This document shows positions 23,559-30,883 of a stretch of 41,360 bases of DNA, in pieces; within the stretch, counting starts at the first letter, position 1; the number at the start of each line of letters is the position of its first letter. The notes beneath the pieces were generated by a model. That model worked only from the letters and a program-made list of their open reading frames with translations, ran no database searches and had not been told where the DNA came from. The stretch is from a bacterium (GTDB lineage: Bacteria; 4484-113): contig JAOZQG010000008.1 in assembly GCA_029932365.1 (NCBI GenBank), positions 1 through 41,360 on the forward strand, written 5' to 3'. The translations under genes were made by a program, and so were the position numbers.

Positions 23559-23567
23559 ATTTTAGCA
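23559..23567 (-). promoter_or_regulatory. Extended -10 promoter of the prepilin peptidase gene
   Basis: TGCTAAAAT on the minus strand predicts +1 at 23552, one base before the ATG. No Shine-Dalgarno can exist on such a transcript. Confidence 0.7.
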
Positions 23568-23604
23568 GAGCAGCTCGTTTCAGCACCGTCTCCCGAACTC
23601 AGTC

Positions 23605-23633
23605 TTTACAGTAAACATACACGCCCATATAAT
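23605..23633 (+). promoter_or_regulatory. Promoter of tRNA-Leu
   Basis: TTTACA (23605-23610), a 17-bp spacer and TATAAT (23628-23633) form a near-consensus housekeeping promoter. +1 near 23640 is four bases before the mature tRNA. Confidence 0.82.
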
Positions 23634-23643
23634 GCTTTTACGG

Positions 23644-23726
23644 GCCGAAGTGGCGGAATGGCAGACGCAGCAGACTCAAAATCTGCCGGGGGCAACCCCG
23701 TGGGGGTTCGAATCCCCCCTTCGGCA
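23644..23726 (+). tRNA. tRNA-Leu (anticodon CAA)
   Basis: This is an 83-nt class II tRNA. The acceptor GCCGAAG pairs with CTTCGGC. The anticodon stem GCAGA/TCTGC encloses loop CTCAAAA, giving anticodon CAA. The long variable arm is GGGG-CAA-CCCC, the T arm GGGGG-TTCGAAT-CCCCC, with discriminator A. CCA is not encoded. A run CTTTTTTCC just downstream may help termination. Confidence 0.95.
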
Positions 23727-23823
23727 GAGTCTTTTTTCCCAGAAAGCTAATTCAAAACGCTTCAGCGTAATGCACCATTCACTGCACCAATGCAGGTATT
23801 ACACAGTAGGTAAACACTCTGAG

Positions 23824-23832
23824 TGTTATAAT
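23824..23832 (+). promoter_or_regulatory. Extended -10 promoter of thiC
   Basis: TGTTATAAT predicts +1 at about 23839, nine bases before the ATG at 23848. This leaves no room for a leader riboswitch. Confidence 0.68.
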
Positions 23833-23847
23833 GACCCCGGTGATGAA

Positions 23848-25185
23848 ATGAACGTATCCGGAAACGGAAAGCGCTATCAAATAGAACACTCCATCTCCGA
23901 CCGGGAGATGCGGGAACTCGCGGCGCGAGAACGGGTATCAGTGGAATTCCTACAGGAATCACTTGCGCACGGAGCGTTAATAATCCCACGCAACGTAAAC
24001 CACTCGCATGTGCGTCCGACTGCAATCGGCCCGGGCGTGACGACCAAGGTTAACGCCAATCTCGGCAACTCGAAGCTGGCATCTGGCTGGGAAGAGGAAA
24101 TCCACAAGCTGGATGTCGCCGTGCGGGCCGGCGCCGACACTGCAATGGACCTATCCACCGGGGGCGACCTCAAGCGGATTCGGCAGGAAATACTCAAGGA
24201 AAGCCCGGTGCCCATCGGCACCGTTCCCGTCTACGAAGTTGCATGCCGCGCCGAGGAAATGGGGCTGCCAAACGGCTTCCTCGACACTCCCCGTGAGCTG
24301 TTCTTCGAGGTAGTCGAAGAGCAGGCCGAACAGGGGGTAGATTACTTCACGCTTCATGCGGGAGTCACGCGCAAAGCGCTGGAAGTATTGGATGGCGGCC
24401 ACCGTCTGGCCGGCATTGTATCGCGCGGCGGCGCCCTCATAGCCAACTGGATGCGCCACAACCACCGGGAGAATCCCTATTTTGAGGATTTCGACCGCCT
24501 CTGCGAAATTTTAAAGAACTACACGGGAACGTTTAGTCTGGGCGACGGCCTGCGACCCGGTTGCATAGCCGACGCGAGCGACGACACACAGTTTTCAGAG
24601 CTTTTCGTGCTGGGCGACCTGACCCTTAAAGCCTGGAAGCACGGCGTACAAGTTATGATTGAAGGTCCGGGCCACATCCCGCTGGATCAGATAGAGATGA
24701 ACGTGCGCCTGCAGAAACGCGTGTGCCACAATGCGCCTTTTTACGTGCTGGGGCCGCTGGTAACCGATGTTGCGCCCGGCTATGACCACATCACAGGAGC
24801 TATCGGTGCAGCCGTAGCCGCCGCCGCAGGAGCGGACCTGTTGTGCTACGTAACTCCTTCAGAGCATCTGGCGCTTCCCGACGCCCGCGACGTTCACGAA
24901 GGCGTAATCGCATTCCGCATAGCCGCGCATTCGGCGGACCTGGCCAAAGGTGTACCTGGTGCAAGAGAATGGGACGATACAATCTCGCAAGCGCGCAGAG
25001 ATTTCAGATGGACGGACCAGATTCGCCTGGCAATGGACCCCGTACGCGCTCGGGAATACCGGGAACGCGATGCAATACCCCTGAACTACGAAGGCTGCAC
25101 GATGTGCGGTGAGCTGTGCTCGATGCGCAAACGGAAAGCCGGCCAAACGGCCGACCAAACCCGCAAAGGAGATGAAATACTGTAG
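23848..25185 (+). CDS. thiC: Phosphomethylpyrimidine synthase (HMP-P synthase)
   Basis: ThiC is the radical-SAM-type enzyme that rearranges aminoimidazole ribotide into the thiamine pyrimidine HMP-P. The 445-residue length matches the short form lacking the N-terminal extension. Core motifs include GADTAMDLSTGGDL, DYFTLHAGVT, SRGGALIANWM, DGLRPGCIADASD and MIEGPGHIPLDQI. The C-terminal iron-sulfur motif reads CTMCGELCSM, spaced CX2CX3C; the best-known enzymes have CX2CX4C. The track start at 23632 would read through the tRNA. ATG 23848 (MNVSGNGKRYQIEHSISD) follows the extended -10. No TPP riboswitch is seen. The next gene starts 39 bp downstream. Confidence 0.95.
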   Translation: MNVSGNGKRYQIEHSISDREMRELAARERVSVEFLQESLAHGALIIPRNVNHSHVRPTAIGPGVTTKVNANLGNSKLASGWEEEIHKLDVAVRAGADTAMDLSTGGDLKRIRQEILKESPVPIGTVPVYEVACRAEEMGLPNGFLDTPRELFFEVVEEQAEQGVDYFTLHAGVTRKALEVLDGGHRLAGIVSRGGALIANWMRHNHRENPYFEDFDRLCEILKNYTGTFSLGDGLRPGCIADASDDTQFSELFVLGDLTLKAWKHGVQVMIEGPGHIPLDQIEMNVRLQKRVCHNAPFYVLGPLVTDVAPGYDHITGAIGAAVAAAAGADLLCYVTPSEHLALPDARDVHEGVIAFRIAAHSADLAKGVPGAREWDDTISQARRDFRWTDQIRLAMDPVRAREYRERDAIPLNYEGCTMCGELCSMRKRKAGQTADQTRKGDEIL

Positions 25186-25224
25186 CGCCGATCAGGCGCC
25201 GCAACGCTACCGGGAGCCCGAGGA

Positions 25225-25503
25225 GTGCCATTAGTTAACGAAGTTGTAGCATTAGTTGTGGTAATCGTCTGCGCCCTGTATCTCGGGCGCAAGAGAGGAT
25301 TCGCCACGCGAAACCGTGAATACCTCCCCATGGTCTTTTCCTTCGTCTTTGTTTGCGTCGCGCTAGTCGCGGCGAATCTGAAGCCGCATTTGTGCGAAGA
25401 TGTCTTTGAAGTCATCAAACACTGGGCGCTCGCTTTTGCCGGATTAGCTTTGGCCTGGCAAGCGCTAAGTCTTCAGGGAATCGGCAAAGAGGAACAGCAA
25501 TGA
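25225..25503 (+). CDS. Small two-helix membrane protein coupled to the histidine kinase
   Basis: This 92-residue protein has two or three hydrophobic stretches (about 5-18, 34-48 and 66-82) and a hydrophilic end. No family is recognised. The start is GTG with GGGAG 8 nt upstream. Its stop codon overlaps the kinase start (ATGA), so the two are translationally coupled and probably act together. It may be a membrane partner or small regulator of the kinase (inference). Confidence 0.72.
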   Translation: MPLVNEVVALVVVIVCALYLGRKRGFATRNREYLPMVFSFVFVCVALVAANLKPHLCEDVFEVIKHWALAFAGLALAWQALSLQGIGKEEQQ

Positions 25504-27008
25504 CCGCCTTTGCAGTTCCCGCTGACGGAATCGCCACTGTGGCTGCTATCGCAGCGGTATTCGCGCTCATCGCCTATCGCGGCGGCATTGTGAAAAATGC
25601 GCAGACCGTCCTGATTCTCGTCCTGGCGGTTATCTACTTATTCATAGGTCTATCCAACTTGCTAGAAAATTCAGGATTCCTGAGGAGAATGGACGTTTAT
25701 GAGAGCAGCTTTATGCTGCTCGGCGCAGCAGTGTTTCTGCTCTTTTTCTATGCCGTTGATGTTGAGAGGGAATCTGCTGCTCATCAGGAACGCGTTGAAC
25801 ACGAGAGACGTTCGTCCCGCGCAATGGCGCTGGCCAGGGACCGAATGGTTCGGTTTCTTGATTCAATACCCGATCCAATTTTAGTAATAACACCAGAGAA
25901 AACCGTGGCTTTCGCTAATCGCGCGTTTAAAACTACTCTCCTTCCAGAGCCCGACTGCGAGCGTTCCCTGAAAAACCTTCCTTTGAGCGAACTACCGACA
26001 GTAGCTCGCAGCATCGTTGCCCGATGCCCGTTGCAGGAGCTGTCCGCCAGAGGAGAGCCGGTCACCAGGTCGCTAAGGCTCCCCGATAAAGGCATAGGTG
26101 GAATCGTGTACCAGGTAAACGCCATGCCGCTGAAATCCCCTGACGGGAGCCTTACCGAGGTCTTCTACCAAGTCTGCGACATAACACCGGAAAGCCGGAT
26201 GCTTGATGCCACTTTTCTAGAACGAAGGTCTCGTTCAGTGCTAACTGTGGTATCGCGCGTCACCCACGAGATTAACAATATTCTCGGAGGAATAGGCGGA
26301 GTTGCCCAGCTGCTTAGAACCGGAGACTTCCCACCTGACGAAGTTGCCGATTACATGGGCAAAGTCTCCGAACTTGTGGGCCGCGGCACTAAATTGATAA
26401 GCGACCTGTCAGGCATTCCCGATGGAAAAACCAGTCATGCTACAACTCCTCTCGCAGAACTTATACCGAGAGTAGAAAAGACACTAACCGAAGTCCTGCC
26501 GCCCGGCATCCGGCTGCGGGTGGCCGTCGCAGAGAACTTGCATCCGGTAGAAGTTGATCCAGACGAAATGAAGGTCGCGGTGTGTAATCTTGCGATGAAC
26601 GCCGCCGAGGCGAGCCTTCCGGGCGGAACCGTTGTCATTGAAGCAGAAAACGTGCAGCTCGGTCCGGACAACCTGCCAGCACATTGCGCGACGGACGAAC
26701 GCGACTTCGTTCGCATCGCTGTCGTGGATAGCGGCAGGGGTATCCATAGCGACGAGCAGCAACGCGTTTTCGAGCCGTTCTTTACCACCAAAGGAATGCA
26801 CAAGGGCATGGGATTGCCGGTCGCTTCTCTTATCGCAGAGCGCCACCAGGGCTTTTTACGCCTGGAAAAAAGCGATGAACTGGGCTCAGTTTTTGCTGTT
26901 TATCTCCCAGCCTTAGCTAAGGCAGATTCGGTAGCCACTATCGAGGACACGGCACCTGAAGAGGACGCGCCAGATCTGAATGTGCCTAGTGAGCCATTCG
27001 GGCAGTAG
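25500..27008 (+). CDS. Membrane PAS sensor histidine kinase, orphan
   Basis: The 502-residue protein has three N-terminal membrane helices (about 10-26, 36-53, 70-87), a PAS domain (about 113-230) and an NtrB-like kinase core. The phospho-acceptor is His256 in VTHEINNILGG. The ATPase domain shows the N box NLAMNAAEA (Asn367), the G1 box VVDSGRGI, the F box FEPFFTTK and the G2 box GMGLP. An acidic tail of about 30 residues ends the protein. All residues for autophosphorylation are present. No response regulator is adjacent, so its partner is encoded elsewhere. It is coupled to the small membrane gene upstream and perhaps cotranscribed with thiC. Confidence 0.92.
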   Translation: MTAFAVPADGIATVAAIAAVFALIAYRGGIVKNAQTVLILVLAVIYLFIGLSNLLENSGFLRRMDVYESSFMLLGAAVFLLFFYAVDVERESAAHQERVEHERRSSRAMALARDRMVRFLDSIPDPILVITPEKTVAFANRAFKTTLLPEPDCERSLKNLPLSELPTVARSIVARCPLQELSARGEPVTRSLRLPDKGIGGIVYQVNAMPLKSPDGSLTEVFYQVCDITPESRMLDATFLERRSRSVLTVVSRVTHEINNILGGIGGVAQLLRTGDFPPDEVADYMGKVSELVGRGTKLISDLSGIPDGKTSHATTPLAELIPRVEKTLTEVLPPGIRLRVAVAENLHPVEVDPDEMKVAVCNLAMNAAEASLPGGTVVIEAENVQLGPDNLPAHCATDERDFVRIAVVDSGRGIHSDEQQRVFEPFFTTKGMHKGMGLPVASLIAERHQGFLRLEKSDELGSVFAVYLPALAKADSVATIEDTAPEEDAPDLNVPSEPFGQ

Positions 27009-27142
27009 CCTTCATCAGTTGCTGCGTCCTTATTGGCCGTTTGTCTTCCACACTCCCTGAAGGAAATCAGCGGTTCCCCAAGCGCTTACGGACATAACTG
27101 AATATGCTGAATATTATCCCACAGGTGAAAACGGGTATGTAG

Positions 27143-27170
27143 TTGCGTTCGCCCTTTTATCGCGTATAAT
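27143..27170 (+). promoter_or_regulatory. Orphan promoter-like sequence pointing into a convergent gene
   Basis: TTGCGT (27143-27148), a 16-bp spacer and TATAAT (27165-27170) look like a promoter, but no forward gene follows. The only downstream feature is the 3' end of the minus-strand gene at 27204-28376. It could drive an antisense RNA or be a chance match. The rest of the 195-bp gap from 27009 shows nothing else clear. Confidence 0.4.
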
Positions 27171-27203
27171 ATCGGTGTCCACACCAAGGATACCGGACCG
27201 AGA

Positions 27204-28376
27204 TTATTGCCCTTCGCCGATAAAGCTGTACCGCTCTACGGCGTTTGTGTCAGCGGGCAAAACGAAAAAGCTCCTGCCCGATGGCGACATTTGAACTGCT
27301 AGGACTTCTTTGCGGACAAGCTCCTTGGCTCTTGTTAACGTGCTTATGAGCCACAGGCTGCGCCTGACACCATCGGAAGTCGTCAGCACTATCACCCATT
27401 CGCCGCCAGACGAAAGCCCTAACCACTCGGGATTACTGTAGAGAGGGATGGAATGACCTATAGTATCCAAAGATTCTCCCATCTCCAAAATCTCCAGGCG
27501 GCAAGTCGGCGCAGGCTCATCGCCCATTGCAACATGGCTTACTGCCCGCCTGACCAGAGCTAAACGATTCCCCGCAGCCGCCGCTATTATCGTTCGACCA
27601 CTTCCTGGAATAACTGACACTTTGCCTGTATCCAGGTCTAGCCAGGCAAGCTCATATGTAGAGAGCTGAGCCTGCGGCCTGAAGAAGCCGCACACGAGCA
27701 GTCTCTTTTCCTCCGCAGTCGGAAGCACTGCACGAATAATGGCGAATTTGCGATCAGGCACAAGTTCGGAAAGCTCCTGCTGCTTCGGGTTGAATACGAT
27801 CAAAGGCGTTATACCGCCTGCGCCACTAACAATATGCGAATAAAAATAGGCGCTTCCTTGGTGAAAAGCAACACCGTCGGCCAAAAAGTCTTCCGGAATG
27901 CCCAGCTTGTAGCGGGTAAGATACGGCGCAGCGGACACATTCAGCGCTACCGGGGTGACATTTCGCGAATCCGACAGAAGTATGAGCAGACCGGAGGCGG
28001 GGTCCAGATTCAGCGAGAAGCTGGAAGCATTCGCGTCTTCCCCTGTTAGTCGTGAGAGGTATGTGTGCGAAACCAGCTTGGTAACAGCCCCCCCAGCGAA
28101 ATCGAGGCTAAACACGCTAAACCCGTCCGGCATCGCGCCGAGGACTAAAACCTCGTCCTCTCCCGCCGGCACAAAATCTACGATCGCGCCCCCGCCAAAC
28201 TCAATGGAGCGTGTAAAGGTGACGGATTCAGCGGCCGTCGTTACCCGGACGGGGATTATTAAAACGATGAGAGCTAGCAGGATCGCGCACGTTAGTTTTA
28301 GCAGAGCAGGGGTCCTAGCCGAACAGCGAGGGCAACCGCCAATAACGCACCGTTCACGAATCAGCGATACCCCCAC
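27204..28376 (-). CDS. Secreted or membrane-anchored beta-rich (propeller-like) protein
   Basis: This 390-residue protein is not a recognised family. A basic, cysteine-containing N-terminus (RCVIGGCPRC) precedes a hydrophobic signal or anchor (about 27-49, LLKLTCAILLALIVLIIPV). The rest is beta-rich, with repeated motifs such as GEDEVLVLGAMPDGFSVFSLDF and SGGEWVIVLTTSDGVRRSLWLI. The style fits a WD40/TolB-like propeller. The start is GTG with AAGGGGG 4 nt upstream, a tight spacing, so a later start is possible. It lies 28 bp downstream of acpP on the same strand and may be read through from that unit. Confidence 0.68.
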   Translation of the reverse strand: MGVSLIRERCVIGGCPRCSARTPALLKLTCAILLALIVLIIPVRVTTAAESVTFTRSIEFGGGAIVDFVPAGEDEVLVLGAMPDGFSVFSLDFAGGAVTKLVSHTYLSRLTGEDANASSFSLNLDPASGLLILLSDSRNVTPVALNVSAAPYLTRYKLGIPEDFLADGVAFHQGSAYFYSHIVSGAGGITPLIVFNPKQQELSELVPDRKFAIIRAVLPTAEEKRLLVCGFFRPQAQLSTYELAWLDLDTGKVSVIPGSGRTIIAAAAGNRLALVRRAVSHVAMGDEPAPTCRLEILEMGESLDTIGHSIPLYSNPEWLGLSSGGEWVIVLTTSDGVRRSLWLISTLTRAKELVRKEVLAVQMSPSGRSFFVLPADTNAVERYSFIGEGQ

Positions 28377-28404
28377 CTGACCCCCTTATATCCTGAGAAG
28401 ACGT

Positions 28405-28644
28405 CTAGGCCTTCTTTTGCTCGATAACCTTGACCACGTCTCCAACCGTCTTAAACTGCTCGGTGTCGGTATCCTCAAAAGTAACCGAGAAAGTATCCTC
28501 GATACTCATCACGAGGTCGGCCAGGTCGAGCGAATCAGCATTAAGGTCTTCAACGAACCTCGACTCCATCGTTACCGACGAAGCGTCTATGCTGAGCTTG
28601 TTTGCGATGATATCTTTTAGTTGTTCGGCAACGGATGCATCCAT
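28405..28644 (-). CDS. acpP: Acyl carrier protein
   Basis: ACP carries growing acyl chains in fatty-acid synthesis on a 4'-phosphopantetheine arm. The 79-residue protein is acidic and helical, and the modified serine is Ser38 in DLNADSLDLADLVMSIED. The length is normal. It follows rpmF by 27 bp. In many bacteria plsX, fabH, fabD and fabG lie between these two genes; all are missing here. Expression is probably from the rpmF promoter. Confidence 0.95.
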   Translation of the reverse strand: MDASVAEQLKDIIANKLSIDASSVTMESRFVEDLNADSLDLADLVMSIEDTFSVTFEDTDTEQFKTVGDVVKVIEQKKA

Positions 28645-28671
28645 CAGTAAACCCCCAGGTGTGTTCTGCGA

Positions 28672-28887
28672 TTATTCTTCTTCCTCTTCGCCCTTGGACT
28701 TGGCCTTCACAACATAGGCCTGTTTACCGGCGTAATACCCGCATGAGGGGCAGGCGTAGTGGGAAGGTTTAAGCGCGTGACAGCGAGGGCACCGCGCCAG
28801 CGAGACCCGCTCCGCCCGAGCGAAGAATGTCGCCGCCTTCCTGCTTCTGGTACGACTGCGTCTTGTTTTGTATTTCGGTTGTGGCAT
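28672..28887 (-). CDS. rpmF: 50S ribosomal protein L32
   Basis: The 71-residue basic protein begins MPQPKYKTRRSRTRSRKA, the typical L32 start. It carries a zinc-ribbon pair CPRC...CPSC, the zinc-binding form of the protein. The end is an unusual acidic run of five glutamates. It is first in an rpmF-acpP unit with a TTGACT-17-TAAAAT promoter and a leader of about 18 nt. Confidence 0.95.
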   Translation of the reverse strand: MPQPKYKTRRSRTRSRKAATFFARAERVSLARCPRCHALKPSHYACPSCGYYAGKQAYVVKAKSKGEEEEE

Positions 28888-28911
28888 CCAAGCTCCAAGT
28901 GCGAGGCATCT

Positions 28912-28940
28912 ATTTTATGGACTTCCCAACGGCAAGTCAA
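28912..28940 (-). promoter_or_regulatory. Promoter of rpmF-acpP
   Basis: On the minus strand TTGACT (28940-28935) and TAAAAT (28917-28912) have a 17-bp spacer. +1 is near 28905, and GGAG lies in the short leader. Confidence 0.75.
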
Positions 28941-28967
28941 TACGCTTAGCAGGGATGCCTTTGACTG

Positions 28968-28976
28968 TGCTAGAAT
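28968..28976 (+). promoter_or_regulatory. Extended -10 promoter of the parvulin-type foldase gene
   Basis: TGCTAGAAT predicts +1 near 28983, giving a 46-nt leader that contains an AGGTGA Shine-Dalgarno. Confidence 0.55.
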
Positions 28977-29028
28977 TCGGGCAGCACATGAGCCAAATAA
29001 CATCGGCCCATCTTACAGGTGATTTTAA

Positions 29029-30867
29029 ATGCGCATGATGGAACGCATCCGGACGAAGATGAGGGTGTTTTTCCTCACGTTCGCCATCATCTTCGTCGCC
29101 TCAGTATTCGCCGGTCTCGGCGTGGGCTTCTTCGGCAGTCCGATAAGGCGCCCTGGCACGACCGCGACGAACGTCAGCTACCGCACCCTAGTGCCGGGCG
29201 TTACTGCGGTAGCCAGCATTAACGAAGAAGACATAGATATTGCGACTTTCAATAAGCGTTTGCAAATGCACCGTCAGCAGATGCGCGAGGCGACTAGCGT
29301 TAGCAACGACCCATTCCAGCAATACAAACTGTGGTCGGAGACCGTGGAAGCCCTCTTCACCGAGTACACTCTAATCAGATACGCGCGGGAGAAGGGGCTG
29401 GGCGTTGCCGAATCCGAAATCCGCGAGGAGATAGATCGCCGGCTGGAGATGATGTATCCCTCGCAGGCTTCTGAAGAACAGAGCGGCTCGGTGCTGGGAG
29501 AGATTAGCCGGCGTTTCCGCAGCAGCGCTGAGCATGAAAAAGCCCTTAACGAATACCTGCAGACCCTGGGAGTAACGCTCCCGATGCTCAAGCAGGAAAT
29601 GCGCCAGGAATTGCTCAGAACCAAGGCTGTAGAGCATATCTCGGAATTGGAAAAGGCCAAAAAGGAGGCCGACGCCCAAGACCGACTCGAAAAAATCCAG
29701 GCAGCCCTGGAGGCTGGCGAGGACTTTGGCGACCTGGCGGAAAAATACTCCGACGACACCGGTTCGCGAGATAAGGGCGGAATTCTCGACCAGATGATCC
29801 CCCGCGGCTTCTTCGACAAGGCATTCGATGCGGTTGTATATGATATGAACGTTGGCGACATTTCAGACCCCATCGAGACTGAATTCGGCTATCAGATTGT
29901 GAAAGTCCTGGACAAAAAGGCCGCCGAAGGCCCCGCCTGGGAAGCCGCCAAACCCGGGCTTATAAAGAGGGTTCAGCAGCAGAAAGGCGAGGATTACGAG
30001 CCAACCGAGGAGGAACTCAAGGCGCTATACGAGGAGGTCAAGATCCAGCACATCACCCTCCAGACTATCGCTCAACGAGAGACCTACGGGCGAATTTACT
30101 GGATGACATTTGCGGCAGATCGTAAAATATACGATCCCATGATACTCGCCTGGCGGGCGGTTAACACCGAGCCGCTATGCTTCCCTGAACTCAAGGACAC
30201 CACGATGGAGCAGATTGCGCGCGACAGCCTGCTCGAAGACGGCGCCGACCTCTCCGACCTGCAAGATAAAGCGCGCGAATTCCAGCGGGTTAAGCTTCTG
30301 CGATACCAGCGGGCCTACGGCGACCCCCCGGAGGAGTTCCGACCGCAATTCGCCGAGTATGAACTTGAATATGGCGTCGAATACGCGCAGAACGAAGCAC
30401 CTGAATACCCGGAACTTGACCCACTCTATCCTCTCGCCGCCGGACTGGCGAAGCAGGCGATAAAGCTCAACAAGGACATGGCCAACAACCATTACGCTCT
30501 CGCTGCCATCTACGACGAATGGCTGGACAGCAGCAAGGCACGCGAGATGTTCCCCATAGACGTCGAAAAGGCGAGAACGGAGATAGAAAGCGAATTGAAT
30601 ACGTGCCTGGATCTCTACGAATTCGACGGCTACTACTATGCACTGGCGGGCAAAAACTACGCCGAATGGGTGAAACCCGACAGCGCGCGCGAGATGCTGG
30701 CAAAAGCCGAAAAGTACGCTCCCGGCGATATCGACCTGCTGAAGATGCTGACCGGTGCGTATCGGCTAAATGGCGACGACGAAAAGGCTGACGAATTCCA
30801 AAAAGCCCTTTTAGAAGAGCAGCGTAGGCGCCGTGGACAGCAGGGGGGCTGGGCGAAAATAGACTAG
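29029..30867 (+). CDS. Membrane-anchored SurA/PpiC-type foldase with TPR-like C-terminus
   Basis: The 612-residue protein has an N-terminal membrane anchor (about 11-34), then a SurA-N-like helical chaperone region (about 60-215). A parvulin rotamase domain follows (about 217-297; FGDLAEKYSDDTGSRDKGG, ETEFGYQIVKVLDK). Such proteins assist folding of exported proteins outside the cytoplasm. The first strand of the rotamase is poorly conserved (KAVEHISELEK in place of ARHIL). A second ARHIL-like strand, VKIQHITLQT, occurs near residue 340 without a full domain after it. Residues about 465-600 look like TPR repeats (NNHYALAAIYDEW, GDIDLLKMLTGAYRLNGDD). The fusion is unusual. AGGTGA precedes the ATG. 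Confidence 0.85.
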   Translation: MRMMERIRTKMRVFFLTFAIIFVASVFAGLGVGFFGSPIRRPGTTATNVSYRTLVPGVTAVASINEEDIDIATFNKRLQMHRQQMREATSVSNDPFQQYKLWSETVEALFTEYTLIRYAREKGLGVAESEIREEIDRRLEMMYPSQASEEQSGSVLGEISRRFRSSAEHEKALNEYLQTLGVTLPMLKQEMRQELLRTKAVEHISELEKAKKEADAQDRLEKIQAALEAGEDFGDLAEKYSDDTGSRDKGGILDQMIPRGFFDKAFDAVVYDMNVGDISDPIETEFGYQIVKVLDKKAAEGPAWEAAKPGLIKRVQQQKGEDYEPTEEELKALYEEVKIQHITLQTIAQRETYGRIYWMTFAADRKIYDPMILAWRAVNTEPLCFPELKDTTMEQIARDSLLEDGADLSDLQDKAREFQRVKLLRYQRAYGDPPEEFRPQFAEYELEYGVEYAQNEAPEYPELDPLYPLAAGLAKQAIKLNKDMANNHYALAAIYDEWLDSSKAREMFPIDVEKARTEIESELNTCLDLYEFDGYYYALAGKNYAEWVKPDSAREMLAKAEKYAPGDIDLLKMLTGAYRLNGDDEKADEFQKALLEEQRRRRGQQGGWAKID

Positions 30868-30883
30868 CCGCCCGCGCTCGCCG

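Noticed and set aside
23632-23847. N-terminal extension of thiC in the ORF track
   Set aside because: It would translate the tRNA-Leu gene; the thiC promoter lies at 23824-23832, downstream of that start.
23727-23847. TPP riboswitch upstream of thiC
   Set aside because: A single CTGAG match near 23820 is part of the promoter region; the gap before the -10 has no THI-box architecture and is upstream of transcription.
27060-27120. Short direct repeat CTGAATAT twice near 27100
   Set aside because: Only two short AT-rich copies; no further units, so not a CRISPR or iteron array.
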